DNA of 64,000 nt from Prosopocoilus inquinatus (lineage: Eukaryota > Arthropoda > Insecta > Coleoptera > Lucanidae), in NCBI GenBank assembly GCA_036172665.1, contig CM069872.1, positions 46,238,101-46,302,100 of the forward strand. The letters run 5' to 3'. Positions within the stretch are counted from its first letter, which is position 1; each line of letters starts with the position of its first letter. The translations under genes were made by a program, and so were the position numbers. The notes beneath the pieces are model-generated. The model was not told the origin of the DNA and made no database searches. It was given only the letters and a program-made list of their open reading frames with translations. Positions 23,271-35,900 of this stretch are shown here, piece by piece.

Positions 23271-23335
23271 TCGAGCAGCCTCTGGACAGCTGTTTCAGCC
23301 CTGCTTGGGGCTTCTTCAGCAGAAACGTAGCTCGA
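23271..23335 (-). ncRNA. Type I hammerhead ribozyme motif (GUC), tandem partner
   Basis: Identical in sequence to the motif at 22959-23023 and in the same orientation, 312 bp upstream of it in the transcript. Predicted cleavage is after the C at 23285. Cleavage at both motifs of one minus-strand transcript would free a 312-nt RNA with the 5'-OH and cyclic phosphate ends that hammerheads produce, suitable for circularisation. Confidence 0.88.
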
Positions 23336-23520
23336 CAATCCCATTGCAGACCAAAAACGACTTGCCCAATTTATTCGCAAATGCGATGTAAGAATGATGA
23401 ACATATAAAATAGCGACATCTTACTATCGCTTTTTGACCTAACATTGCAGTAGGATAGACAAATTGAAGCGGGATTTGCGAGTAAATTGGGCAAGTCGTT
23501 TTTGGTCTGCAGTGGGAATG

Positions 23521-23585
23521 TCGAGCTACGTTTCTGCTGAAGAAGCCCCAAGCAGGGCTGAAACAGCTGTCCAGAGGCTGCTCGA
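23521..23585 (+). ncRNA. Type I hammerhead ribozyme motif (GUC), inverted copy
   Basis: Same 65-nt motif as the two minus-strand copies but on the plus strand. CTGAAGA is at 23537-23543, GAAA at 23560-23563, and predicted cleavage follows C23571. It lies in the inverted arm of the same insertion, so a read-through transcript would contain ribozyme and antiribozyme and could fold into a long hairpin instead. Confidence 0.88.
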
Positions 23586-23864
23586 GGTTTTCACTGCAAT
23601 CAAGAACGATTTGCACAAAATTTTTCTAAATTCTTTCATTATGCTTTGACAGCAAGCATGGCCGCCTTGCATGGGGGACTCATTAGGAGCAAATCCCGCT
23701 TCAATTTGTCTATCCTACTGCAATGTTAGGTCAAAAAGCGATAGTAAGATGTCGCTATTTTATATGTTTAAAATGTTAACAATTAAAAATAAATAAAACA
23801 GATTGTGTTAAAGAGAGGAAAGGTGCACATTTTAAAACCTTTGTTGCCTTCTAATTTTTTAAGC

Positions 23865-24440
23865 TGCAACAGTTCTTTCATGGAAGAAACCGTCTGTATA
23901 TTCTCTTGGAGCATTAAATAAAAATTCAAGATACAGATAAAATAATTAAAATGAAGATTCAGAAATTCTTTTAGAGTTCAGCTTTTGGAGTTTCTTTTTA
24001 ATGCTTAGTTTAGAAAAATATTACATCATCTAGTTTGTAAGTTCTTTTAAATATATTTAATTTCAAATAATAACACGTTTTCCTGTTCTCGCCCTCTGTG
24101 CTTAAGAACCTACGGTTTAGTTAATAGTTTCGTTTTTGCAAGATTTGCTCGGCCAACATACGTCTTAAAAACTCGTAAATTAAACGGTATTATGGAGAGT
24201 AAGTAATTATTTTATTTGTTTACTATTTAGTGCAATTGGGCTTCCAAATTGCTTCTTTCTTTCGGTTAATTTCAAGGACAATTTTGAGCTGATTCGATTG
24301 TAAAAATTTGCGGTTGTAACAACAGTAATTGAGAGGGGATGGCTGCGACGCACTATTTTGGAACAGTTCTTTTATTTAACTGACCGACTGTATATTCTTT
24401 TGAGACAATAAATAAAAATTCGATTACGTTTAACTTATTC
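23865..24440. repeat. Dispersed repeat family B, copy 1
   Basis: The stretch 23955-24300 aligns with 28530-28630 plus 29665-29955. Shared blocks include ttctcgccctctgtgct, aagaacctacg, ggccaacata.gtcttaaaaac and attattttatttgtttac. In addition, 23870-23940 is repeated at 24362-24430 (aacagttctttcat / ctgtatattct / aataaaaattcga). No coding capacity. A solo LTR or LTR pair of an old retrotransposon is possible but unproven. Confidence 0.55.
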
Positions 24441-25059
24441 CCATAAACTATTGAAACACTCCGCGATTCTTCTTTTTTTTTCGCGAAACAAACTAGAGAA
24501 AACTGATTGACAGAAACTTCTCGACGAGGATATTAAGACTCGATATCAAACAATAAAGTCACGTTTAAAACTGGACTTCTTTTGCATCCTTAGAGTCTAT
24601 TCTCTTATCATGTGTCACGTGGTTGGCTTAAGACATTGGAGTGGAGATTCTTGACCTAGTTCGTTCACCTGGTTTGACAAAACAAGACGGAGTTTTCTAT
24701 GAGTCGTTGCTGGTTAATTTTCTTTGCAAATACATTCTGGTGCACAATGCACGCTTTATTTTTTCCAATGACGAAACTGATATCTCTTACGAGATCTGTA
24801 GTTCGAATAATAATAATAATAATTTCTCTTCTTGTTACGACAGTGTGACCTAATTTCTTAGCATTGTTTTCTTAAGGAGACTAAGTTTCAATTTGTAACC
24901 TCAATCATTGCTTTCAAAATTATTGCATAATTTATAAATATGAGTACAAAATCTAGATTCTTACAATATTCTTAGCAGAGAAACGTCACGCCTCTGCAAA
25001 AGGTGAGAGTATAAAACAAAGGACTGCCAAACAAATATCTATGCATCTAGACTACTTTC

Positions 25060-25310
25060 CGTGCAAAATACCATTTCATATTATGACGATGTGCTGCTGG
25101 AAGATAGAGCGTGATTGATTCCGATGTCTTTGGAGCATCGACGAGCACAGCACGCTTAATGCCTTGGGGGTCTTGAATGCAGAATAGGGAATTTTGATTC
25201 ACTGGTGACCTGGTGAGGGCAAAATACTGGCCTGTCCGTTCACTAGATTTGAATTTAATCAAGTACATCTGGGGCCTTATTTTCGAATCCAGCGAACAAA
25301 CTCCCACACA
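25060..25310 (+). pseudogene. Fragment of a Tc1/mariner transposase C-terminus
   Basis: The plus strand reads CPVRSLDLNLIKYIWGLIFE near 25230-25290. This corresponds to the WPARSPDLNPIEHIWD.L block of Tc1-type transposases (final catalytic acidic residue changed to Lys). No complete frame remains. Confidence 0.55.
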
Positions 25311-25412
25311 GACAACGTGACGTCAAAATGACGTGGATTCTCCTACAGTCCTATATGAATCGTAAGAAAATTTCGTCATTTTGACGTCACGTTCTCTTGC
25401 GAGTTTGTACCG
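25294..25412. mobile_element. Hairpin MITE with a perfect 19-bp inner inverted repeat
   Basis: acgtgacgtcaaaatgacg at 25315-25333 is perfectly inverted at 25374-25392. Pairing extends outward with gaps to acaaactc on the left and gagtttgt on the right. It directly follows the transposase fragment, so it may be an element end or a separate insertion. Confidence 0.65.
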
Positions 25413-28400
25413 TCGATCCCAGAAAAAGGCCTCAGGGATACGATCGGTCACTTCACCTCTTCCAGCGAATAATGCAGGGCTTTGCCAGATTTGGTTCGCC
25501 ACTCCTTATAAACCACCCAGCACCAGTTCGACTCTATGTTATGTCAAGTGGTCACGATTCGTGTTGTTCGGGAAGACATTGTCGGTATTAGTCATTTCCA
25601 CTCCAGGTGACTGAACTCCTTCTCATTTTCTTGACTTATTAAAAACAACTTGTGTGTAATACTTAATTCATTAATCAGACTTGTTTAGCATAAGGTATTC
25701 GTTTTTGGTGGTGTGGTTTAAATAGTCAAAAACTCATCATAAACTCTTTACTTCGATCATCATCCTCTTGTGAACTAAAATAGTAAACGAGACTGTGGTT
25801 TCAGAGATAACTGAAATTAATCTACGCCCATAATATTTTTTACATCCGTAGATACGTATTTGGGCAGCTAAGCTACCATTTTCAATACATGACCAACTTA
25901 AAAGCACTAAAAAATGTCTACAAACAACCTAATCACAGTGACAAAATCATAAAAATCTAATCATCCTAAAAGATATATATGTCTAATTATTTATCCTCTT
26001 GTGAGTGAGTTAGGATTTGCTCACTGATTAGAATGTTGTTAATTAGTGCTTCTTCTCTTTCCTTCTTCCTGCTTTTTTAATCTGTAACGCTCCTTTAACG
26101 CTAATTTATAAAATTATTTAATTTGTATTTCCTTGAAAATTACAAACTTTTGTGTAAATCATTATTGAGCCAATCATGTTATATGTATATACATACATAA
26201 AAATTTTTGACGTTAATTGTAATCTGCCTAATCGGTGTTACGGATAAAGTTTTACCTGAAAAGTTGTTAATTCTTATCTAATTTGGCGTCATTATTGTCT
26301 TTCCCCGATTAAATTGTGTCTAAAAGTAAGTGTTTACTCCAGAAACATTTTCTGGTCCGGAACCGTCAAGAACAACTGCCCATCGAAGTTATGACCGATT
26401 TTTATAGCACCATCAAAAATAACAATTTTCACTTGCGCATGCTTTTGACGATCCCGAACTGGTCGAAAACTATTGCTGGAACAGACCTATAGTAAACATC
26501 ATAACTCTGTTTTTTTCTAACTCCATAAACGGATCGACCAAAGATTCTTATCTATGTATGTGAAAGATTCCTAAATATATACTTTCTATTTATTGGTACT
26601 TATTACTAAATAAATGGTTTTTAAACTTTAATCGGACAGTTTAGCTTCGTGAGGAGATATAAATCGATAGTGAAACATTGAGTGTTATTTCCAATTATAA
26701 TTCTGTCCGGGGTTAAAGTTCAAAAGCCATTCATTTACAATTTTCATTGGACAAGAGTCGGCTTCAATTATGTATTTATTACTATAACATCTCCTAACAT
26801 TAAAATCCGTTGTACAAAAGTATCTCAATCTGTTTATATGAAATAACTTTCTTAAATTGTATTACTGGTTTTAATTCACAAACAGTCTGGGAAATATTAA
26901 TTCTACCCGTTTATATCAAGCTTTCTGCTTGCCCGTGCTCGTAATTTATGAGCCACTTGACTGAACCTGAGCAGCGTAAACAAACAACAACTCACTGCCC
27001 TGAAAAGGAGAGTGCCCTTAACACATTATCTGCATCACCTTTTGTTAAGTTGGTTTCGTCTGGAATACACAAGTCATTTGAATTAATCCTATTATTCAGT
27101 TCTACATTTTACATAGGCTTATATCAATTCGACTTTTAAACCGACTGAAAATGTTTTATGAAGACAAGGTTGTGTTAGGTAAAACAACAAATCAAATTAC
27201 AGAACGAAATTGAGTTAGGTGAACGTAAACGAATACTGGAAACGAATCTGAGAGTCTACACAAAGGCTATCCCTTTGTTTTAAATTCAAGTGGTTTCAAC
27301 TTTTACGTTCTGAAAATAATCTCTGTGTTGTTTTCTTATGCATACGGAAAGCATTCCAAAATTAATTAAGATTGAGAATAACTTCGATTGTGGAAAGCGT
27401 ACTTAGGGTATATACCTCGTATATGTTGACATTGTGATATTGTAAGCAGGTATGCATTTGCAAGGATATCTTGTAAGTGGAAACAAATTGCAGGACATAA
27501 AATAAATGACATTGCTTCAATAACGATAAACAGAATTTCGCATGCAAAATATTTGAATATGAAGGGCCATAAAACAAAATTGAGCGTAATCTAATCTTCC
27601 CTGAATGAAAACGTACGCTCAATAAAACTACACTCCGGTTCGATAGAGTGGAACGATAAATACCAAGCTGTAGCCTTTTAAAAAGCAATATTTCACACAA
27701 ATCTTTGCACGTCAAAGCTAAGGACGAAACGCTACAGCCGACAATAACGTGACCGCCCAACGGTCGCTCATATTCCTCGTAAGGCACGCCAGAATCCGAC
27801 ACAATTGTGTTTATTCATGATTTATTGTGAAAATTGCATTTCTGGTATCTACTGTGCAAGCAGCGCAGTAAATCCGTTAACGTCAAAAGTACATACATGT
27901 ACGTCCTTTTTCTTTCCCTGCACAATAAAAAGGCAGTGTACATGAAGGACATACTCCACAGAATTTAAAACAAAACGTCCGCGTCTTTTCAGTAACGTGC
28001 GATCGTATTGCAGCGTTAGTAAAATTTAAAAAATTTTAAGTTATTGCCAATATTTACTTCCGTTTAGTTCTAACGCGAGCAGTTCGCAGATTGTAACCGA
28101 ATTTCCCAAACTTTTTTTGTGACAATTACGAAAATTGCATGCGGTTAAGCGCGACGTAATTTAATTTCGCTGCATGAGTTTGTGAACAAACTATTGGAAA
28201 ATTAGTTAAATTTTTGAACACACAATGCCGATACAACATATTTCGATGAAGTTTAACGTGATGTTTGAGGTTTAGTCTTCATAAATTTTCAACGACAATT
28301 TTTTTAATCTTTTTATCTTAAAATTCACCGAAAAGTTTACTGGATTTTGCAAGGAAATTTGCAGTGATTAGGAAATCAAATTAAACAACTATACAAACAC

Positions 28401-28529
28401 AACAACCAATAATTATTGCTAACTGAAATAGTAGGTCATTTTGAAATTAGGTAACTGCAACACCTTGAAAACTTGTTTATTTGGCTTGCTATAATGAAGT
28501 CAAGAGAAGTAGGGAGCACAACAAGATTT
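25413..28529. other. Intergenic DNA, no gene accepted
   Basis: AT-rich with several short frames. The longest, 27362-27802 minus (146 codons), has a plausible-looking first third but no recognisable domain or splice context. Confidence 0.35.
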
Positions 28530-28630
28530 TTTAGAACTTTACAAGTTCTTTTAGAATTCAGTTATAGGAGCTTCTTTTCAGTTCTTAGTTTTGAGAAATA
28601 TTACATGATTTGTTATCCGTTGGGTTCCAA
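28530..28630. repeat. Dispersed repeat family B, copy 2, left part
   Basis: Aligns with about 23955-24040 (blocks acaagttcttttagaattcag and agaaatattacat). About 1 kb of unrelated sequence separates it from its continuation at 29665. Confidence 0.5.
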
Positions 28631-29664
28631 ATTGTAACATCAAGTAAATAAACAACCGTAACATTTTTTTTACATAGAAAGAGGCAGGGTAGTTACCTGC
28701 ATACACGGGATTCCCGGTAGTTGAATGGTTGACGTCACCAAGAGACACAGCGTGATACCAACGGCGGCATTTTATAGTCGGAGAGGGCGTGGAGTAAAAG
28801 AGGAAATCCACCAAAAAAAGTTTATTTTAAAATAATTAACCGGGAAGCGCCAACTGGAGGATACAGACCACGGTATCATTATAATTCCAACCCAAAAGTA
28901 ACTCCAGTTTTGAAATGGCGGAATGTGTCCAAGACAACAATTCAATAACGGAATAAAAAAAATTACGGCAAATAAAACGCTAACGTTAAAGTTCGACTAT
29001 AAGTATTTCATCAAGTGATCTTAAATATTTCAAAATATAAAATGGTGTGTACGTTAGGAAATTTCTTTTTGTCTCACAATGGCCAATGGAAAATCCAAAC
29101 AAATCAGTAACAAACGACTGGACTTGACACCAAAAAATATTTCTCAAGCGAAGAAAACTATTCGCCCTTGGGGAAAGAAGGTTACGTTAATCAAAATAGG
29201 TTAACACGTGTTAGCTTCTGAACGAGCAAACTCGAATGGACGTGTTGCCCCTTAGCAGAGAGAGTTTTACACTGTAACGAAGGCGGAATGGACGCACGGA
29301 GTTGAGAGGAAGTCAGGGCTGCCATTTGCCTAACAGAAATATTTACCGCAAACACAAGCGACTTCGATCGTAACAGAGTTGAAATTTGGTGGCAAAACTG
29401 AAGATGGCCACGCGTTAAACAAAAAATTTACAGAAATGTTTTGGTTAAAAACTTAATGACGCGGGTAAAGTGGAGAGTGTAACTAGCTTAGTAAAAGCAG
29501 CAAATAAGTTAGAAGCCAACCTAAGTAATTAAAGAGCGTTAGGTTCCAAAAAAGCAAAATTTCTGGTCGGATGTAGCACAAAAGAACTAACAGAGCAATG
29601 GACGAACATAGCGCAACCAGTGTCATGCAGCTGAAGCAATCTGGGCCCATAACAGATTATGTGT
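28631..29664. other. Sequence separating the two halves of a family B repeat
   Basis: It holds coding-like plus-strand stretches with stops, for example a segment near 29469-29620 reading VTSLVKAANKLEANLSN and then KAKFLVGCSTKELTEQW. This may be internal sequence of the same retroelement or an insertion. No diagnostic motif was seen. Confidence 0.35.
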
Positions 29665-29955
29665 AAATAGCTTCTAAATTCTTTTAGATATATTTCGTTT
29701 TAAATACTAACACATTTTTTGTTCTCGCCCCCTGTGCTCAAGAACCTACGATTTTCTTAATCATTTCGGTTTTGCGAGGACTGTTCGGCCAACATAAGTC
29801 TTAAAAACGCGTAAATCAAGTGGAATTATTAAACCATAATGCATAAGCAATTATTTTATTTGTTTACAGTTCAGTACTCAGTGGCATTAAAAAATTGTTT
29901 CTTTCTTCCGCATTTTCGCTGCGGTTAATTTCAAGGGCAATTTTGCACTGGGTTT
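29665..29955. repeat. Dispersed repeat family B, copy 2, right part
   Basis: Aligns with 24045-24297, including gttctcgccccctgtgctc, ggccaacataagtcttaaaa and gcggttaatttcaaggg. Confidence 0.6.
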
Positions 29956-32900
29956 GAATTGATCATATTTAGGATCAGTCTTCTAACGTCCTTGTACATT
30001 TACCCATCTTGTTATTTCTTTAGAAACTATTATCAATACAATTGTCTTGGGATTTTATCGGGCAGGGAAAGTAAAAAGATCGAGCTTTAATTTGATATTC
30101 AATAATTTATTTAAACCTAGATTGCTTCATAAACGTTTTGAAACAAAACTGTACTCGCGAGCCAAAATGTACATTTTCACTTACGTATTTGGAGCGCAAT
30201 AGTTTTCTCTCAAAACGCACCAGCAAGTCTGCTTGCCAAATATGTCACGAGCCAAGTGTATTAGAGTCGCTGAATGTTATTTTATTAAGTCACATATCTT
30301 TTGTGCGTTACTGTTCATTTTTTTACAGTATTTTAAGGAAAACAGGAAAGGGAAGCGAACGGCAGGTAAAAAAAATATAAGTAAGTAAACTTTATTATTC
30401 CACCAGGTAGGGTCGTAAACATTTCACCCGGAAAATATATTTTACTTAAGTCGACGCGGAAGAAATGTACATGGGGCGGCAAATAAGGGCAAAGTCATTG
30501 AATCCAGGCGAAAAGGATGTGGATGTAAATTCAGCGGAGGAGTTGTTGCGTATTCCAGCCTACAGGTAAACTGTCGCGAAATACCAACCTATCCTGATGC
30601 TTTTGCACTTTCTCCACCTTTACACATACGGTGATCCTGCAGAAGCACCGTTTGGGCCGATCTCAATCCCTCGGGTGACACTCTGTGCTCCTGCAGGTAT
30701 ACCGAATTTATGAACTTGATGTTGCGTCATTGTTTCGGGTCGGTTCCATGGCTTAATACAACTATAAAGTTCGGCGTTACTTACTATTAAGGCCAAACAA
30801 AGCTTCGCAGAACAGAATTTATACTTGCGTGAAGGGGATTTTCATCTTGCGCTTATATGAGTTACTACCGTAAGCTGATTTCTAGTAAGCCCTTTCCCTA
30901 CATCAAATAATAGGGTGAATTATAAATACAAGTAGTTAACTTAAAGTACCTTTTATTACGAAGATAATACGTAATATTATTTGAGGAGCAAGATCATCAC
31001 TTAACACGCCTCGGTAAGTTTTGGTTTAAAACGTATGACATTTTCTAATCTAATATTCAAAATTGGTAGGCAGGAAATGTTAGATACACTCGACAACCAG
31101 CTCAACAGGCAAATTAATCACAATCATAATAATTCATTATTCATTATTTTATTGGACCTTAAGTATTCCTGATTTTAAGGTCGTACATTATTGTATGAAT
31201 TTCTTTTAGTTTTACTGTAAGTAATTGTATGGCCTTTGGTAATACTGAATTGGTTTTCTATTATTTTCTCACAATCGAGGAAAGTTGTGTTTTTTAGCAT
31301 TTTTCTTCATCTTTTATGGGTATTTTCAATAAGTTTTGTGGTGAGCTTTCTTGTGTTTCTAAGCTTTTCCTTTTGGAATATGGTGTGGGAGAAAATCGGT
31401 TTGGATTTTGTAACAGCGTTTGAGACTTTTGCCTTTATTTAATCTGGTGATAGTTTGAGTATCATCACTGGCAATAAAAAAGGAATAAAGAAAGAAAACG
31501 GAAAAGCCATGAGCTTGGTGTGTAGATGAACCTTACTGGTAAATGGGAAAAATTATATAAGTGGATTAATCTCAGGTTTGGCTATGAGAGCAACGTCAGT
31601 GGCTTTGACACAGCGTTTCGTTTTTATTTCTGGATTTAGTGCTACAATCATTTGGGTCTCTTGTTTGTGGTGAAAGGTCTAAATTTATGTGCTCTATGTT
31701 TTTTTTATTTTCTTGTAACATAATACGATCAGAGCAATTCTGTGGTGCAGGGGAAATTTATTTGTACAAATATGACAATATCCAAGGGCAGTTTGTTTGT
31801 TCTATATTTCATTGGCTTGGTTTCCCAATTATGTACAATCGACATAAACAAGGCCACCACAAAGGATATTTATGTTCCTAAATATCCAACCCTCTGGTCA
31901 TGTATTTTTCCCAGATATGTGCCAATTCACTTGGATTACAACATAGGATTCTTTCAGAACATCAGTCTCAGGACATACTCGTTTCTATTTCTTATTCTTC
32001 TTAGATTTATGTGACTTAACTTTTATAGGGAGATGTTGTTTCGTAGAAAACTAAGTTATTTTCGTTTTTCTTGAAGGCTCTCCACTGAGAACACTGTCAT
32101 TTCTTCGTCGTTCTGCTAATATCCGGATAATTTCTGTGGAACAACATTTATTTTCTTTAAATTCACTATTTATCTACTTTTGTGGCAAAATTCTTGGTAA
32201 GTATTACAAGCACAGGTTTCATGGCATCATTCTTTTACAGAAAGTGATGGAAGCTTGTTGACTGATATCAAGACAGATTAAATATTCAATTGACTGAAAT
32301 GTCACCTTTTGTCACACCCTTTTAAAGATGTACTTTAAAATGTATTTCCTTTTCTTAAATAAACCGAACCTACAAAAACGTTTATATTCGAATGTAATAT
32401 TAAAATTGAAAAAGTATAATTTGTAATTAAAGGTACTTAAAAATATGCTAGTAGAAAAATAATAGCGATCATATACTCACCAATTAGTTCTTCTAAATTT
32501 TCAGACATCCTATATTGTTTTAGTTTACTTTAAATACAGGATATCTGGAACTTGCTAGTACAAACAAAAAACTGGAAGTCCTAAGAAATCCAAGAGACCT
32601 GTTTTTCTTTCCATAAAATAATACGATGTCCGTCAACTCATTATTTGTGTAAACGGCATTAATTTCGTAATAATCAGGGGAAAGAATTCGTTCCGCTTAA
32701 TGTTGGGTGCTTTTTACGCCGAATGTACCATTTACTCCTTCCTCGGGGCTTCGATGTTTCTAAAATGCTGTTGAGTGGGAGGGAAAGGGGTTAAGCGTTA
32801 ACAGAAATTACTGTGGGCGGTGCTAATACAGTCCGAATACTAAATTTTCGTATCGCTTGCGGAACAAGTGGCCCGAATGCTTTTCCCTGGTAATAATATG

Positions 32901-35900
32901 TATCGAATTGTGACAGCTTGTTACCTTAACTCAGTGGCACACTAACAATTTTGACCAAATTTTTAGTAATTTTTATCACGAAAACTAAAGGACTTTTATT
33001 AGAATTTTTTCTGACTATATCTTCAATTCACCTTCACCGACTACCAATTTTTTTTTGTACTAGTAATTTCTATACACTTTGTTTAAACGAACATAATCGT
33101 TTGAAGGGACATTTTAAATGTTATGTAATAAAAAAAATTCAAGACAGTTTTTATTATCAACTAAAGCGGAAAATATTTTAATTGAGCAAATGTTTTAGAA
33201 ATTCTTATTACAGCAATAAAAAAATAGAAAATTATTTGGAGCAATTTGGTTTCTGCATTGTATTGCATTGCAATATATGAGACGCATTTGAATAGGTATG
33301 CGTATATTGATGTATAATAACAGCGAAATGAAAATTTTTGGAATTCTCTCGTATCTGTTCAATATATCGCAATGAATACACAATGAGATAGGACTGGTAA
33401 TTTCTCTTTGTCTTTCTATTACCTTGGTTAATAGTTTATTGGGGTAGAGAGCTTTGGGGCTCAACTCAACATCGTTTGCTTCCATGTCCGTATCTATATT
33501 GTAAATTACCTCATCGAATAATTGTATATTCGCAAATATTGAACGTGTAGGATATTAATGTATGGCATGCAAATATATTCCTAGGCAATTCTAATAGACG
33601 CGTATAGATTTTAAATGATGTGTGTGCACATTTCAAATTCTTTTCCGTTAGGGCAAATGAGGAGAATCTACCTTAGCATCGTCATTCCATTGCATAAGAA
33701 AAACTAATTTCTCTTCCATATCCCCTTACGTTATCCAACCACTTGAACATTTGCAAAGACGTTTTTGATGATAAGAAAGATACAAAAGCGTTACGTCTAA
33801 GCAAAATACATTTCGAAAAAGGAGAAATTATCTACCTGAAAGAAAAACTTCCTTTAAGAGATTAAAGTGAAAGAAAATCCTGTAAAGCAAAGAGCAAGTT
33901 TCGTACGCGTTTACGGTCAAATCAATCTGGCGGAGCTTTTTTGAGGGACTTGTTACATCGCCTGCAATAAATACCCGAACACGCGAATACAAGAACCATT
34001 AAAGCGACGCTCTAAGATATATTTATTCGAGGTCCCTTCACGCACATTTACGAGCGCGTAAACTCGTCCTCCAGGCGATTTAATCTTGATAACGTCACTA
34101 TCCTTGCTACTGGGCCCCCGCTTCAATTAAAGTTCCCACATTCCCAGATTATTCTTTTATGGAACTGTGCCAATTGTAAAATGCATGCAATTGCGAAATA
34201 GTTAATGTAATCGTTTCATGTATTTGTGTTTCATGCGGCGCAGCATAAATTACAAAAAAAGTAGAACACAAATAATGGAAACAAACTCTTGAACTGTGCC
34301 AACCAACGACTTCAAGTCAGCTTGACATGCTAGCTCATGTAGTAAAGCATTTTAATTAAATCAAGGCATTTTACATACGCAGAGATTTTATGTGATATTC
34401 CCTTTTTTATCGGGAAATTAATTTCTTTCTAGTACGCTCCAGTTTACGTTGAGATACTATCGCACGTACTTAATAATGAAACAAAGCCCTTACTTTTATA
34501 CATTTAATGATGATACCTTTCTTTTTTTTACGCTTTAGATAAAAGAACGTGTTAATTTTTACAGTTGAAGTGTTTCCACTACTTCTAGCTTTTCAACAAA
34601 TGTTTGGTATTATTATTACTGCACCGTTTCAGACAAATCAAAATAAGAGGGCACTTCCTCTTCTTTAATTCAAGTAGCACATTTCTGATCTTATCTTATA
34701 GTTGTGAGCACGGTTAACGATATATTAGGTGACGCCACAAGAGCACTTGGCCGTATGTCTGTATGTGCATGAAAGCGCGAGATCAATTGCGAGAGCGACA
34801 GCTTATAGAGGGGTTCAAATATCAATGCGCGAGAGAAAACGGTGTTTAATCCTGCAGCATGAGATAACATTAAAATATTTCTCGCAGTTGCGTGCACGTT
34901 CCGAACGCCCGCACTACTACCTATTGATTCTTTACTGTGGCTGCAAGATAAGAGAAATGCACTACCACGTTTCCAAAATACAGAAGAAGAAAGGGTCGTG
35001 CTGATATAAAAAACACAAAAAGGTTATTACGTTGCTGAGTAAGGATTATTTAATGTCTGCAAGACAAGGCTAAAGAGTAAACCTAAGTGTTTTAACTGCG
35101 CAAAAATCGAAAGAGAACTTGTAGAAGCAAGAACAACTCTAAACAGAGTGAGTGCAACTAAAAAGAGTTGAAACTAGAGCTGGGAAATTTACAGAATTAT
35201 TGGTTGAACATTCTTAAAGTTGCCGTCTGTTGAGTGATCAAACCTAATTAAAATTGGGCACTTGTACACCAGGGGCCAGGTGTTCCGTTTTACTGTGTTA
35301 TTAAGGAATATGGAAAAGGAAATATCGAGCAAAATATGTTAATTTATTTACCTTGACGTTTCACGAATTGGGTTGTTCGCTTTATCAAAAGCGAATGACG
35401 TGTTAAGGGAAATTGATGGTGAAGTTATAATACGAAATTTAATGAAAAATGAGATTTTTCTTTAGGCAAAGATACATGAAAAATAATTTCTCGTTAAATA
35501 ATTAAAAAAGGAAAAACTCAGTCGATTAATAAAGACAATTTTGTTGTTTTTGGACAGCTTCTTTTGAAATATTAAATTCTTTTAAAATTTCTTCTTTGAA
35601 CAATTAATTTTTAATTCACTATTTATTAATTATCTAATTAAAACATCCTGCTGTTCTCTATTCGTTGTTTGAGACTGTATTCATTGATTTATTATATTTG
35701 GTAATCCAAGGTATAAAAAATAACATTCCTTCTGGAAATCCGTTCTCCTTTGAAAACTACAAATCGTAAAACTTATAATTTGTTTATTTCTTGATAATAC
35801 CTCAAGAGGCACAAGATTTTCTCTGCCATTTTTGGACTTTGCAAGGCTCAGATGAAAGACAACATTATTTGCTAATTAGCTATTTATGGCACAATGGAAT

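Larger units (their letters stand above)
22902..23780 (-). mobile_element. Hammerhead-ribozyme retroelement, insertion 2 (tandem dimer plus inverted copy)
   Basis: The insert (22914-23768, 855 bp) is bounded by perfect 12-bp copies of taaaatgttaac (22902-22913 and 23769-23780). Read on the minus strand, it begins with an inverted arm that contains a whole ribozyme (plus-strand motif at 23521). It switches strand at about 23478 and continues as two head-to-tail sense units with ribozymes at 23335-23271 and 23023-22959. It ends with gatttgcacaaaattttt. The units are nearly identical, implying recent origin. The frames 22901-23185 and 23207-23551 (minus) are artefacts of these units. The organisation fits a Penelope-type pLTR array or retrozyme. 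Confidence 0.88.

Noticed and set aside
22901..23551. Two minus-strand frames with a shared peptide (SSYVSAEEAPSRAETAVQRL)
   Set aside because: The shared peptide is the translation of the hammerhead motif and its unit; conservation is explained by RNA structure and repeat identity.
27362..27802. 146-codon minus-strand frame beginning MSDSGVPYEEYERPLGGH
   Set aside because: The first part looks protein-like, but no domain, no repeat and no splice context could be supported.
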